Shown: positions 10,555 to 22,590 of the stretch, piece by piece
How positions within the stretch are numbered: the stretch's first letter is position 1
Layout of the letters: each line of letters opens with the position of its first letter
Assembly (NCBI GenBank): GCA_963995505.1
Contig: OZ023198.1
Span: forward strand, 1,674,001 to 1,738,000
Reading direction: 5' to 3'
DNA: 64,000 nucleotides
Source of the DNA: Hypericum androsaemum
Taxonomy: Eukaryota > Streptophyta > Magnoliopsida > Malpighiales > Hypericaceae
Translations under genes and position numbers: made by a program
Notes under the pieces: model-generated
What the model saw: the letters and a program-made list of their open reading frames with translations, nothing else
The model's database searches: none
What the model was told of the DNA's origin: nothing

Positions 10555-11049
10555 CTAGATCGATTCGTCCGCGTGGTTACGGACTCCTTGGATCTGACTG
10601 GAGATCTGATTAGAGAACCGCTTGTAGGACTCCTCGGTTTGTTGGGTCATCCCTGAGATCTCCTCCGAACGCTTGATGACCTGTTCGAGGTCCTGTTGTA
10701 ATCCTTCGTTCCTCCGCTCTATGATATCAAGCTTCTCAACCACTAAGGTGAGTTGGTCGGCTAGCACCATGAGTAAGGCCGAGTCGGTAGTATTCAACTC
10801 CTTGAAGAGAACCGGGTTGGTATTGCTCCTCCCGATCCCCGTCTGGACAACAGGGAGAGCCGGCTCCTTGTTGCGAGCCGAGTTGGTAACGTTCTTCCTG
10901 GCATTTTGCTGAGAAGATATGGGTGGTGCCGTCTCCTTGCCGGAAACCGCGTCAGATGAACTCCTCCCAACGAGTTGCTGGGAAGAGGGTGCCGCCTCCT
11001 TGGGGTTGGAATTGGCTTGAGCAGCATGGTTCTTGGTCATCTTGATCAA
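10555..11049 (-). CDS. N-terminal ORF of gag, coiled-coil, ends at in-frame TAG
   Basis: 164 residues starting MIKMTKNHAAQANSN. The first half is Ser/Asn/Pro-rich. The second half (about residues 80-164) is strongly heptad-like (LADQLTLVVEKLDIIERRNEGLQQDLEQ), a probable coiled coil. It lies just inside the LTR and primer-binding site, where gag should begin. Its stop is TAG, followed three codons later in the same frame by the ATG used for gag-protease. The simplest reading is one gag polyprotein split by a point mutation. A programmed stop is possible, but the bases after TAG (AGAGCG) do not match the known CARYYA readthrough context. Confidence 0.75.
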   Translation of the reverse strand: MIKMTKNHAAQANSNPKEAAPSSQQLVGRSSSDAVSGKETAPPISSQQNARKNVTNSARNKEPALPVVQTGIGRSNTNPVLFKELNTTDSALLMVLADQLTLVVEKLDIIERRNEGLQQDLEQVIKRSEEISGMTQQTEESYKRFSNQISSQIQGVRNHADESI

Positions 11050-11084
11050 ACAAAGCTAGACCGCCTTCTCAGACGCCCTCCTTA

Positions 11085-11102
11085 GTCCCACCGAGCGTGC
11101 CA
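11085..11102 (-). other. Candidate primer-binding site of the Tat element
   Basis: On the minus strand the stretch reads TGGCACGCTCGGTGGGAC, six bases inside the LTR boundary. It begins with TGG, as expected for pairing with a tRNA 3' CCA end. I could not assign the tRNA. Confidence 0.5.
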
Positions 11103-11327
11103 AAAATATGTTGCGGAGAAAGTGGGTACAAGAACGTCAAGACTACCCGAGATGGATCCGGAGTGGTCGTCCCAAGGTCGGCCTAACGGAGAGGGTGAAA
11201 AAAGAGTGAACCTTAGACGTTCAATCTAAGGGAGAGGGAGAAAAAAGGACTACGGGCTACGAGATAAAAAGTAAAGATAGTTGTTGTTTGATGTGTTGGT
11301 GATGTCCGTTCTCTCGCCCGAACCCTT

Positions 11328-11335
11328 CTTATATA
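11328..11335 (-). promoter_or_regulatory. TATA box of the Tat LTR
   Basis: The minus strand reads CTATATAAGAAGG here. It lies about 220 bp before the inner LTR edge, so transcription would start near 11300 and give an R-U5 of about 190 bp. This is the normal layout of an LTR promoter. Confidence 0.6.
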
Positions 11336-11899
11336 GAGTACATTGACCTAACTTTCAGGCCTTCACAATAGGAAATCCTAAACCGCCTCCAAGACCTTCG
11401 GCTCCAAGTCTCAATCCTGAGAGATCCGCTTCAAATTATTTGCTCCTAACATGACGGGATCCTCTCGGCTCAATACAAGCCGTCTTCCTTAAATGAGCAA
11501 AGCCCATCCTCGGATAGGAAGCTTTCAAAACGTGACGACCAAGCGATCGCGGCCTAACGAGGAATTTACCAAGTCTTGCCGAATATTGAGAATCTCGGCT
11601 CAAGTTAGGAAAATATAGATCGTTTTGACCTTCTCGAACCTCCCATGCAAAATCTTGACTCAAATCCGTCATCGCCCAAAACGGACATCTCGTCAGGCCC
11701 AAAGTGAATCTCAAAATGGGCTCAGGCTAAAGGCCTCCTCAACCAAAGTGGACCTATTCCCGAAATCACCTTCCCGCCTACGAAGGTCAAATGAGCTTTC
11801 CGCTCGGGTCCAAGTTGGCTTCTCACCTTCGGCTTCTTGCCTTAGGCTCCTCGCTTGTCCACTTGCCTTAGGCTTCCGGCCTTAAGTTTCTCGCCCGGC

Positions 11900-12185
11900 T
11901 ACTCACCTTAGGCTTCTCGCTCGGCCTCTCACTTGGCCTTTCGCCATTTGGCCTCTCGCTCGGCCTTTTGCCACTCGTCCTCTCGCTCGGCCTCTCGCCG
12001 TAGGCCTCTCGCTCGGCCTCTCGCCGTAGGCCTCTCGCTCGGCCTCTCGCCACTCGGCCTCTCGCTCGGCCTCTCGCCGTAGGCCTCTCGCTCGGCCTCT
12101 CGCCACCCGGCCTCTCGCTCGGCCTTTTATCACTCGGCCTCTCGCTCGGCCTCTCGCCACTCGACCTCTTGCCGTAGGCCTCTCA
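11900..12185. repeat. 26-27 bp tandem array in LTR
   Basis: The phrase GCCTCTCGCTCGGCCTCTCG recurs about every 26-27 bp, with variable endings such as CCGTAG, CCACTCG and CCACCCG. Long Arg/Glu/Gly-rich frames across it (REARGRV-type repeats) are products of the repeat and not genes. Confidence 0.85.
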
Positions 12186-12195
12186 CTCGGCTCCT

Positions 12196-12470
12196 CGCTT
12201 GATCTCGCCTATGTGGGCGAGAGGGGCCTCTCGCCCGGGCTCCCCGTTAGCGCTCGGCTTCGCCTACGCGGGCGAGAGGGGCCTCTCGCCCGGGCTCCCC
12301 GTGAGCACTCGGCTTCGCCTACGCGGGCGAGAGGCGCCTCTCGCCCGGGCTCCCCGTGAGCGCTCGGCTTCGCCTACGCGGGCGAGAGGGGCCTCTCGCC
12401 CGGGCTCCCCGCGAGCGCTCGGCTTCGCCTACGCGGGCGAGAGGGGCCTCTCGCCCGGGCTCTTCGTTCC
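12196..12470. repeat. 55-bp tandem array, each unit with a GC-rich palindrome
   Basis: About five units spaced exactly 55 bp. Each contains CGGGCGAGAGG, a two-base spacer, and its inverse CCTCTCGCCCG, at 12269-12292, 12324-12347, 12379-12402 and 12434-12457; the first unit (12215-12236) has 10-bp arms. The central dinucleotide in the copy at 12324 is CG, making that palindrome perfect. The array lies in U3 upstream of the TATA box. Confidence 0.9.
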
Positions 12471-12551
12471 GACGAGCTCGAGCCGATTCCCGCACATCCG
12501 GAGATAGACCGTCATCACTCCGAGACATTAGTTTCGTGCTCCAACAAAAGG

Positions 12552-15037
12552 AAACCCGAACAGACCACTGAAATAGTTGACATGCCCAGCAGAGTCCTTC
12601 ACAAGATCAGCCATCGGATTAGCATGAGGCGGCCTGTTAAGTAAATACTCTTGGTCTACCATCTTGACGGAGCGGCAAACCTTTCGGGACAACTCCGGAT
12701 AGTCCACGGCTTTGTCCATCTCCCACTTCTCGATTGCCGGATAGATAATGTTGCCCATGCAATGTTGAGGCAATGGCGGGTTCGCCTTCTTCCGCATGTC
12801 TACCGCACTCATCGTGTAGCTAAACTTTCCGGATGGAGATGTAATCTTGTCTTGGTTGATCATGGCGATTCTAGCGCCCCAGATGAGGGCAACCAAGGCC
12901 TCGTAGCGGGTTGGCAGCCGGTCCGCTGCCATTCCATCTCTGATCTTTTCCTTGAGAGATGCAATCTTGGAGGCATCGAACAAAAAATGTTTGGTTAAAT
13001 GTGTTGGATTTTATAAACACGAACCCTAGGTTCGGAGCAGCGGAAGATAAAAATTTTCACCAACACAAAATCTGATCATAGCTGTATAACATAAAATCAA
13101 GATAACAACATAGTTAGAGAATTCTTACGTTGTAGATCGAATCCTCAGCCACACATGTATATATAGTAAAATAATTAACCAACTCCTACCCTTTTAGGAG
13201 TAGGTTTCGCAGGAGGCAAGGTTGGAAGCCCTTAGTGGCTTCCAACATTGACTTTCCTTTTTGGCCTTCAAGCCCATTCTATTATTTTCTTGACCCAATC
13301 AATATGTCCAACATCTAATAGATTTTACTATACATATTAGTATTTAATTATAATTTTATCTTATAGAATTATAATATTTCTCTATAGATTAAATATTCTT
13401 GATCAAATTAATATTTAATCTAACCAACTTTAATTCGTAAACTAAGACTACTTGTTGTGTGACCCATAGGCCCTCACAAGCCAAGCGATTAGTCGAACTA
13501 ATGGTCTTAGTCGAACCCTAGACAATAGACCAGACAATCTCAACATATGAGGTACGTTGCGAGGATACTGCAACTACCTGTAATGTGAAGCTCACAGTGA
13601 TACAGTCCTTTCATTCACAAATACTCAATTAAGTTTAGAACAAGATTAAGTATTTATTCAAATAACTTAATCATATTATCTCATTCTACTAATTGATCAT
13701 GTTGTCACTTTTAGACACCATTCCAAAAGTGACGTGCATTGGCCAATGACTATTATGAGAAGACAAGTATTCTCTCCAAGTCTATTTGAGGAATGAATCC
13801 TATTATTGGCTCAACTACCACGCACATGCACTTTGTAATGTACCTAACACATGTCGTATCTACCCCGTCAGGAGTGCAAGCGTTGGTCATAGTCAAAGTC
13901 TATCACTCCGTACATATCGTGCGTATTAACCTCAAGTCGGAGGACTATTACACTACTCCACAAACCGATACTTCCGTAGACACGTAAATAGAATACACCA
14001 AACAGTTTCTCGGTCGGGTATGCCAATACTCTCCAAAGTATCTGTGCATCCATCATGAAATACCTAGTATCTCGTAGTTGTGAGAACCACTACATCCTCT
14101 AAGGATATGATGCAGATCGCATACCAATCTCAATCGCATCATCGATATCCCATTCTCGATGATCATTGATTGTGGCTATTTAAGAACTACGGGCATAGTC
14201 ATCTGAGATCTCACATTCTCAATGACAACACTAGTTCATGGGAACATAAACATAAATATATGCAAACAATCAAACATTATATTCATTTATGTAATGCCGA
14301 ATATTATTAATGCACATTATACTTGATAAGGACAAGTATAAGGACATTATACTTGATCACATTCAGTTATATTATTAATGTGCATTAATAATATATACCA
14401 ACAAAATGATCGTCCGGAGACACACCAAGACTGAGGCATCTCTCGAGCTGACCACTTGGAGGAAAAATAGAAGAGCAATCGGTAACGATACCGCTTATGA
14501 GAACATCACCGGGACCGCCTTCTTCGCAGCAAATGGCAGTCCATGTCTTGAGGAAGGAGGCAAGTGTTGATGCATCGCTTACTTGATGCCAAATGGAGAT
14601 ACCAATGGCTATTCCTCCACAAGCAAAGGAAGTGACTTGGACGCCCAGAAGAAATTGGTCAGCTAAATGGGGTGACCTTCCATGGTGATGGGTACGCCGG
14701 ATTTGGCGATTGACCAACTCGGGCAGCCCAACAGATGCGAGGGCGACGATGTAACAGGCACTTCATCGTTGCAATTGATGCTGAACCTATCACCATCGTG
14801 GAGTCGACCCGCTAAAGGGTAGAATTGAGTCAGAGTAATGGAGAGGGTGCTCTTGAGATGGTCATGAACTTTGTCTAGGGAGTCCTCGGGAGCCGACGAG
14901 AAGAAGAAGATGGTGGATTCGTATATCGGAGGGTTGAGTTGATCTAGAAGGCAGAGCTTATGGGAGCTGAGTTCCTTTGGGGTTGGTGAACTCAGCTTGA
15001 TGGTGTCTATGGAGACGACATGGACGCTAAAGGCCAT
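12552..15037 (-). pseudogene. BAHD acyltransferase, copy A, broken
   Basis: BAHD enzymes move an acyl group from acyl-CoA to alcohols or amines in the cytosol; this sequence looks closest to the vinorine-synthase-like clade. The start is the ATG at 15037-15035 (MAFSVHVVSIDTIKLSS). The catalytic HXXXD is intact as WHQVSDAS (14574-14588). A Ty1/copia solo LTR (13002-14403) separates this part from the rest (12552-13001; FDASKIASLKEK to VNYFSGLFGF). The frame is also lost near 14760 by one missing base relative to copy B. The Tat element cuts the gene before the DFGWG motif, and the C-terminus lies outside the window. Copy B, about 10.5 kb upstream on the same strand, is its tandem paralogue. 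Confidence 0.88.
13002..14403 (-). mobile_element. Ty1/copia-type solo LTR with AAATG target duplication
   Basis: The block begins TGTTGG at 13002 and ends CCAACA at 14403 (1402 bp). It is flanked on both sides by AAATG (12997-13001 and 14404-14408), a perfect 5-bp duplication, and it splits the BAHD reading frame. No internal retrotransposon region is present, so it is a solo LTR left by LTR-LTR recombination. On the minus strand a TATA-like TATATATA lies near 13150-13165, and the terminal part carries CTTCCGCTGC, common near copia LTR ends. It therefore has the same orientation as the gene. Confidence 0.85.
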
Positions 15038-15103
15038 GGTGTTTGTCAGAAATAATGTTGTGAATTGATCCGTGAAGATACGAACGTTAATTTGTACGTG
15101 TAG

Positions 15104-15608
15104 TGTTGGGTTTATACTCATTTGTTGGGCTTACACCCATGATCCACTTAAATACCCATATGGGCTTCGGCCACCTCCTCTTTGTTTAGGTGGCAATTGC
15201 TGCCACTTCACCTTCATATGTGTACAAGCTACTAAGTGTAGCTTGTCCACATGTCATGCCACCCACTTTGGGTGATGATGTAGAAGGAAATTGCCCCACT
15301 TATAAAAGAAGAAGATGGAAATGAAAGGAGGGACCTGATGGATACACATAAAAAAGGGCAAATTACTGATTTGATCCCTGAGTTCTAGATTCGAATTTGA
15401 GGCAGATAAAGTCATAAAAATTATTCTCGACTCCGATATATTGTGAGCGACAATCGACCGGTGATAAGAACTCTGTTATGATTCTTTAGGAGATCACGCT
15501 TCGAGAGATAAGTATATTTACGTTTAAATGAATTCGTTCATTTAATTAATTTTGTGATTATTTAATTATAGTGTGTTAATTATTTAATTTACCATATAGA
15601 AATCATCA
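15104..15608 (+). repeat. 5' LTR of the copia element
   Basis: 505 bp, beginning TGTTGGG and ending ATCATCA. It matches 22591-23096 along its whole length. A TATA-like TTATAAAAG lies near 15300 in the same orientation as the element. Confidence 0.88.
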
Positions 15609-15622
15609 TTGGTATCAGCGCA
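15609..15622 (+). other. Primer-binding site (initiator tRNA-Met type)
   Basis: Immediately after the LTR the sequence reads TTGGTATCAGCGC. It matches the common TGGTATCAGAGC site of plant copia elements with one change. Confidence 0.8.
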
Positions 15623-18420
15623 TGATTAGTTCTTGTTCTAGATGCTAATTAATTTTTTTTTTAAAATCATGTGTAATTTTTGTTCAAAAAGTCAGATTTC
15701 ATGAAAATGTTCATGAGAATGCTCTCTGTTGTCCCAACGTGCATAATCGATAAAGTTCTAATGATTGAATTGAAAATTATACACGTTGAAGCGAATAAGG
15801 AATCTTTCCTTATGTGAAAATGCTTGAGAACTAGAGGGACTAATTTGTAATTTCTCCCAAAATCCCCAAATAGGGAGAACCCTAATTCGCGATTTCTGGG
15901 ATTTTTTTTCTCCCCGATTCAATCACCTCAAAAATCAACCAAATCGGAGGGCGACGAGTAAAAATCTCGTTTCCGACGACATACCGTGACTTCTGCGAGC
16001 TTCGTGGTCGGGATTTTCCCAGTCAAAATTGGGTAAAAATTGCACGATGTTGTTTTCTCCCTTTTTTTCAACGAATGAACGACGGAGTTCGTTGCAGCAC
16101 GGGAAAATGTGTTTTCTCGGCGAGGTTATGTCGAGGTTGACCGGACCAGTATGGTTGATGTCCGTATCGGCCGATTTCTGGCATCGTCGCGGTGGCCGGA
16201 AAAGATTTTCCCTCGGTCTGTTTGTTTTCCTTCTTCCGCTTGATGAAGAAGATAAAGAGGGAGAGGAAGAAAATTATGGCAAGGGCAATTCCGTAATTTT
16301 ATTAATTTTTTGCCTGAGTATATATACTCGAGAAGGGCAAACCGTAATTTGGCAGAAATATTTTTGCCTTCATAAATTTGGGCTTTATTTTATCAAGCCC
16401 TTGTGGGCCTGCGCTCTTCCTGCGGCCCATCCCGCATTTTGACTTAGAGTCAACGCGGGCTTCACCTTTTTCGGGCTGATTCGGGGATGGGCCAGATTTT
16501 GAGAATTCTGGGCCATTTTTTTTGAACCAAAAATTAAATTCGAACGGGCCTCGGGTTTGGGTCAGATTTTATTTTTTAACAAAATCCGAATGGGCCTAAG
16601 TGTTATAAGCAACTTTGGGCTAGGCCCGAAAATGAATAAAAAGGTAAGAGGTTTCGCGGCCCTAATCCTAAAAAGCCTGAACGAGTTGAAAAAATCAACG
16701 CGGGTTCCTATGGACAGATGGGCCTCCATGCTAGGCCATTTGGGCTTGATTTTGGAATTAAATTGATTTAAGTTATTCTTAAGTCAAATATGGGTCTCAT
16801 GTAGATTAAAAGATTATGAGTATAACCATATTGGTTTGAAAAAATATTATGATAATTTTTTGACAAACCTAATATTTTTTGGAATGGTCCGAAAAATATA
16901 TAAATTAATTTTTTAATATTTTGAAGTATGTGTACTGATAAAATAAAAAATTAAACATGACCTATTGATCACGTATGAAAGCTCAACTGTGAACATATTC
17001 TTGATGTATGACATCATTGTTTTGATTGAAAATTATGATTTTCGATCCTTGGGAAAAATATGAGTATTGGTCCAAAATTTCTGCATTGAATTGCAGGTTT
17101 ACGATGATTGTTCAAAAGTGCCGTATTGAAGTGCCGTATCTGGTGGAGGGAGTATAAGGATAGTAGAAAAGTGCTAGAAGAGCACATAAGTTTTTGTTCA
17201 CAAAAAGATACAAGAGTGTCTCTAGGCTACAGGTTAAGATCGCGAACCAGATTGGCAGAGAATGTTCAAGCATCTTCTAATAAGGATGAAGATGAAAGGA
17301 AATATCTCAATTTTTCCTACATCTTGAACATGGCACATAAAAAGGTATTTTTAAAATGTCTAATTGGATATTTGAGAAGAAGGAGAGTTTCTGAGGTAAT
17401 TGTCTTTAATGCACAAATGGAATTGCCAAGTGAACAACGAGTACGTCGCTTCAGCACTAAAAAATATGTTTACAGATTCATGTATCCTAGTGCCACAAAT
17501 ATCATCGAATATGCGCCAGTCCAAATCGTGTAAATTAGACCCTCCCAGTTTTGCGTGAATCATTTAAAATTTTGTTAGGTTGTGTTGGAAGTTTCTTGAA
17601 CACTTGTGTTTAGAACTTCGAGTATTTCTATGGTTATTTTATCATACAATAAAGACATATGTTGTCTCGATTAAATAAAGAGTTTATTTAATTATTTGAT
17701 TATAACTATGAGAAATATCTACTTGAATTTACTAATCGAAGAACTTTTGACATTTAAGTTTGAGATTAATTCTCGGAGGGTGAGGGGAACCATACCCGCG
17801 ACTTTCTTCGAATTTGAGATTAATTGAGAACTTTAATATAGGTTAAAAGTTACGAGTGTTTAGTAAATTATTGTATTGATGAAAAGATTCTCGGCACACA
17901 ACATTCATAATTTTTCAAAGCTATGTGGATAGCTATGTGCTGAAAGAACAATAGGTTCTAGGGCTATTGATATGATTTTAGTCTAATCTGTGGATGTACT
18001 CAATAAATGAGTTGATCGCACAACGAAAAAATGTGTCTATGTGAGATGTCCATTGTGATCAGCAAGCTAGTTATGGCTGGCCGCATGCTCAAATATTGAG
18101 CATAAAATTCAAATTGTTTCATGCCTACAAGATCGGGTCATGTGAATGACCTAATGCATATTGATAATGTTATGGCATTTCATGAATGCAGACTGTTACC
18201 TTGAGCTGAAAGAGAATAACCTCTTAGCAATTGAAGTCCATCCTGAGGTGTATGCGACTAGTGCTTGTTCCAGTGGGTGCAAATAGCAAGGTTAACCACT
18301 GTGGTGAAGGTAAATAGAATTTTTGGGAAATAATAGAGTGAAACTGAACGGACTTAATCCAGACTCAACCCGAAAGAAGAATTCTGAGGGTGAGAGGAAC
18401 CTAAAGGTCTAACATTTCTG
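15623..18420 (+). other. Leader and decayed gag region of the copia element
   Basis: 2.8 kb with no clear domain. The first part holds a GC-richer patch around 15840-16600 with a 137-codon open frame (16029-16442) that I do not recognise. Around 17108-17533 a 141-codon frame (MFKSAVLKCRIWWREYKDSRK) lies where gag would be, but it shows no motif I can name. It is probably untranslated leader and eroded gag. Confidence 0.4.
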
Positions 18421-21400
18421 AGCTGAAATGTTTTAATTGTCAAACAAATGGGCACTATGCAATAGGTTGTACTGCCGAGAAGACGAGACGTTCATTTAAC
18501 TCACTTGTGAGTGAATTAAATGTGTCTAGCTCCACCCTTCTAATTGAATATCGCTTAATTGTAAGTGGCAATTCAATAGAGATAGACCATGTGACAAAGA
18601 AATGTAAAATCTTTGTCAAATTTTGATGAGTACCAACTAGAGCACGCTCCATTATATATAAACGAGTAGAAGTTAAAATGGTTGGCTCATGCAGAGTGAG
18701 CCTGCATACCGTACTTCTACATGACGTGTTATATACTCTGAGAAATTCATATAATTTTATGTCTGTTCCAGTTTTTACTGACTCTTAATTTCCGTTGAAT
18801 GATTGAGTATATCACACTTAGTTAATTTTTTGGATAAGTCTTTACTCATTTTATTTATTTAATGAATGGTTTCTCATCATGGATGTTGATCTGTGAGATT
18901 TACATAGTGATAATTTTTTCGTGATCACAACTTTGCTAACATCTCGAGATAATGTTATGTTGTGATATTATAGATTGTGTCATATTGGTCAAGAACGCAT
19001 GAGTTGTCTTGTGAAGGCAGGACTAAAGGGTATTTAGAGAAGACTAAATTTTCTCACATGCGAACGTTTCTAAAAGAAAAAACCTAAATGAGAGCCATTT
19101 GGCAGAATAACTAGATATGGTTGTTCAGTATAATTAATTCATTCTGACGTATGTGGTCGAGTGAATGTGAGGGCAAGGCATGGGGCCTATTATTATTTCA
19201 TCATATTTAATAGATGACTATATTTAGATATGATCAAATCTATTTAATTTCTCGCAAGTCTGAAGTTTTGTGTAACTTCAAGGCATTCATGTATAATGCT
19301 GAGAATCAATTTGATCTGAAGATCAAGACCTTACAAATTGATTATGGTCATGATTATCTTCTGATTTAAAATTTTATATGATGAAAATAGATTGAACATG
19401 AGTAGTTCATTCCTCGCACATCTCATTAAAATGAGATAGCGAAAAGAAGGAATTAAATTCTTCTTGACATGATTAGACATGTGATAGCGGAGGCAAATTA
19501 GTCTATATCCTTTGATGGAGGTGCGCTCCATACTGCCACATATATTCTAATTCATGTGCCCTCTAAGTATGTCACTCCTACTTCTCACCAGCTGTAGATA
19601 GGTCAAAAGTTTAATCTAAGCTACTTAAGGTTGTGAGAGTAGATTTTCTTACGTCCACCTGTGTGAGTATCTTACAAAGAGTGTCTTTATTGAATACTCA
19701 TAAGTATCAAAGAGATACGTATTCATGGACAAAGTGAGTAGCAACTTGCTTTGTATAAAACTGATGAGCTAGAATCATCTGGATCACTCCTTCCGAATGG
19801 GAGAATTATGGAGGAGAAAGATTTACCACCTCCGTCTGATCCAAAAGTTCATGATCAAAATGATCTTCATCTCATTAGGAGGAGTATGGAGGATCTTCAT
19901 CTCAGTGGGAGTATGATTGATCTTTATCTCAGTGGGAGTAAAATTCTAAATTTCAGTGGGAATTTGGAATGTTACTTCTGTAGGAATACGATTCCAGATT
20001 ACAATGAATATAAGAGATGTTTATCAAAACTGGAATTTTGTGAAGCTAAAAGAATAAAATTTTTACACTAACGACTTAAGGTCGAAGGTGTGGGAAATGC
20101 TCTCTTGAATAAAGGTACAAGTGAGATTACTTTTAGCAAATCCTATAAGATGAGAATGAACACAAGAATATTTCTGATGCTCTATCGGTTCCCAATTAGA
20201 ATGAATTAGTTAAAGCAATGAAAAAAGTTATGACTTTCATAAAATAAAACCATGTTTAAGAACTGGTTGAATGTTGACCTACCTTAGGGACACAATTTGA
20301 GAATTAATAAATTCTCGGGATTAAGTGTAAAAGACTCGCTTAGCTATCATAGAATTCACACAACGTGAAGGAACTGACTATGAGAAGTCATTCTCGGTTG
20401 TTGTGAGATTCATGTCTTATAAGTTTATTATGGCTATAATGACTTGCTTAATCTAGAGCTACATCAAATGGATGTAAAGACTTTACTTCTCGGTGGAGAA
20501 TCGGATGGAGAAACCTATTGGTTCAACCAAAGGGTCACATCCAAAAGAATGAGGTAGTAAATATAGAGTTTGCTAATATTGAGATATGCTGATGGCCTCA
20601 TACAGTCTTCAAGGCAGTATTGTACTCGTTGTTTTATAATTTGAATATATCGTATGATTCAAATTGATTGACGAGTACTATGATGTCTATTTTAAATGCT
20701 CTAGAAAAAGTTTGTCATTGTACATTGTATATAGATGGCATACGAATAGTCAGAATTGACTAAAGATATTTTAACGAGGTCAAAGTGTAGTTTTCAGTCA
20801 ACTTTGAGATAAAAGGTATGACAGAGGTTGATTACATACTCGAAATTAAGATTTCGAAGAATCGTTTGAGTTGGACGATTTAAATGTGATGACAGCAATC
20901 TACAATATGCCCTAGTAATTAAAAGGTCATTTTCTGAATAAATACTTGTATCCGAAAATATATCATGAGCTAAAGGATGTGATTGATGTCCTTTAAGCGA
21001 ATGCTTTAGATTATCTTGAATCCAAGCATAGCACATTGACAACTGGTCAAAGAAATTATGAAGTACTCAAAACTGATTATAGAATCATCATTGAGTTATC
21101 AAGTCAAGACTTGATATCGAGGGATGATGCTAATTCCAATTGTGTATCGGATATGCATGTATGGAAATTCATATTGGGATATGTTCTTCTTGCTAATCGG
21201 AGAAGCTACCTCGTGGAGTAGCTATAAATAGACTTGTGTCTATCTCCTTTTGAGCTATAGAGGCAGATTAATTTATTTCTAAAGCTATTGTGGAAGAAGT
21301 GATATGGTTAAGAAGAGTCTTAAACTATTTATCCCTAACTACCTCAAGAGAATCAGTAAGCAGATTCTTTGCAAAATGATTGTATGTAAAGAAGTGAACA

Positions 21401-22590
21401 TGAAACACATATCTATATGAGATATGATAGCAAATCCGACATCTAAGGATGTACCTATAGATATGTTTGAGAAACATGTCAGTTCCCAGAATTTGCGAAT
21501 GAGTTGTTTTTTGCTTGTATGGCGTCTATTGAATTTATTATTCAATAAAACTTGATGCTATGTCAGTAATACATGTGTGAATGTTAATTTAAGTAACATT
21601 TACTCCAATGCATGTCGGACAAAGAAGTAGCCCAATCACACGGGTGTTTAACTCAGTGGAAGTCAATGGGTTGATTGTTGACTGGGATGAGGCAGTTTTA
21701 GAACATCATTAAATTATCGAGTGCCTGTTCTAAAATATGGATGCCATCTTGCTTAACTACAAGATGGGTCTTGTTAAAGCGCAAGATTAATAATGATGTA
21801 AGCGATAGATGCTGCATTAAATAAGTTTTTTGAAACTTATAGGATTATATGAAATCCAATGGTAACAAGTAAGTAGAAGTTACCACAATTCTGTCTTGAT
21901 AGCCTAGAGCAGTCTTTGTGTAGACTTAAGCCGTTGTTTGTAAATATCGAGGCTGATGCTCTAGTATGGTGTTATTTGTGAGAGACAAGCACTCCTTTTA
22001 GAGAAAAGAACACCATAACACATGGTTCGTGTCATGTGTGCTTTACGACCAATGGATGAGAAATCAATTTATTATAAAGTGATTTCAGTTTTCCTAGTGT
22101 GAGACCAACTCCAAAAACTATGGTTTTCGGACTCTACCCTTAAGATCCCAAACATATTTTGGAAGTATGATTCAATGCTGCTAGCTTGGAAAGTCTTTAA
22201 AAGATCATGGTTAGATTCGACCTGGCAAGGCTGAGTGGAAAAGTAGGCTGAATCATGATGGAAAAAATATTGTTAAGGGAGAAAATTTTTTATCGATCAC
22301 ATTCTGAGAGATTCGTGGTTCACTGGTGCACCTATTGTGTTGAGAGCAATACAATAGTGAACACGAATAAATTATTTTGGAAATCACATGTGGAAACAAT
22401 GAATGTGAGATGAAACTTGTGGTAAGGCATACTTTATGTAATAGAGATATCGAGATGCTATCATTCAAGTGGCCGATATGTGCTATTGAGTTTAGCTATG
22501 TGCACTCGATGTATGCTGGTCGCACGAAATATCTGCTAAACACAATAAGAGAGAACATTGATTATGTTGAATCATGTGTGAGTGGGAGAA

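Larger units (their letters stand above)
1..12546 (-). mobile_element. Large Ty3/gypsy retrotransposon, Tat/Ogre-type, left end outside window
   Basis: The element is read on the minus strand. In order from the right it has an LTR (12546-11109), a primer-binding-like site, an N-terminal coiled-coil ORF, gag-protease, pol (RT, RNase H, second RNase H, integrase), and a spacer holding an antisense PMD ORF. The second RNase H after the normal one and the antisense extra ORF between pol and the 3' LTR are hallmarks of the Tat lineage. The 3' LTR is not in the window, so the element exceeds 12.5 kb. It sits inside BAHD copy A; bases 12547-12551 (AAAGG) should be one half of its 5-bp target duplication. 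Several nonsense codons in its ORFs suggest this copy is not autonomous. Confidence 0.9.
11109..12546 (-). repeat. 5' LTR of the Tat element (1438 bp)
   Basis: On the + strand the block begins TGTTG at 11109 and ends CAACA at 12546, a perfect 5-bp terminal inverted repeat of the TG...CA type. The outer edge coincides exactly with the loss of homology between BAHD copies A and B. Inside are a minus-strand TATA box at 11328-11335 and two GC-rich tandem arrays in the U3 part. The LTR is far more GC-rich than its surroundings. Confidence 0.88.

Noticed and set aside
11868..12528. Arg/Gly/Glu-rich open frames on both strands in the LTR
   Set aside because: They are translations of the GC-rich tandem arrays, and several overlapping frames are open at once.
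1..12546. An endogenous pararetrovirus
   Set aside because: A long LTR, integrase and a Tat-type second RNase H are present and no movement or coat protein is seen, so it is an LTR retrotransposon.
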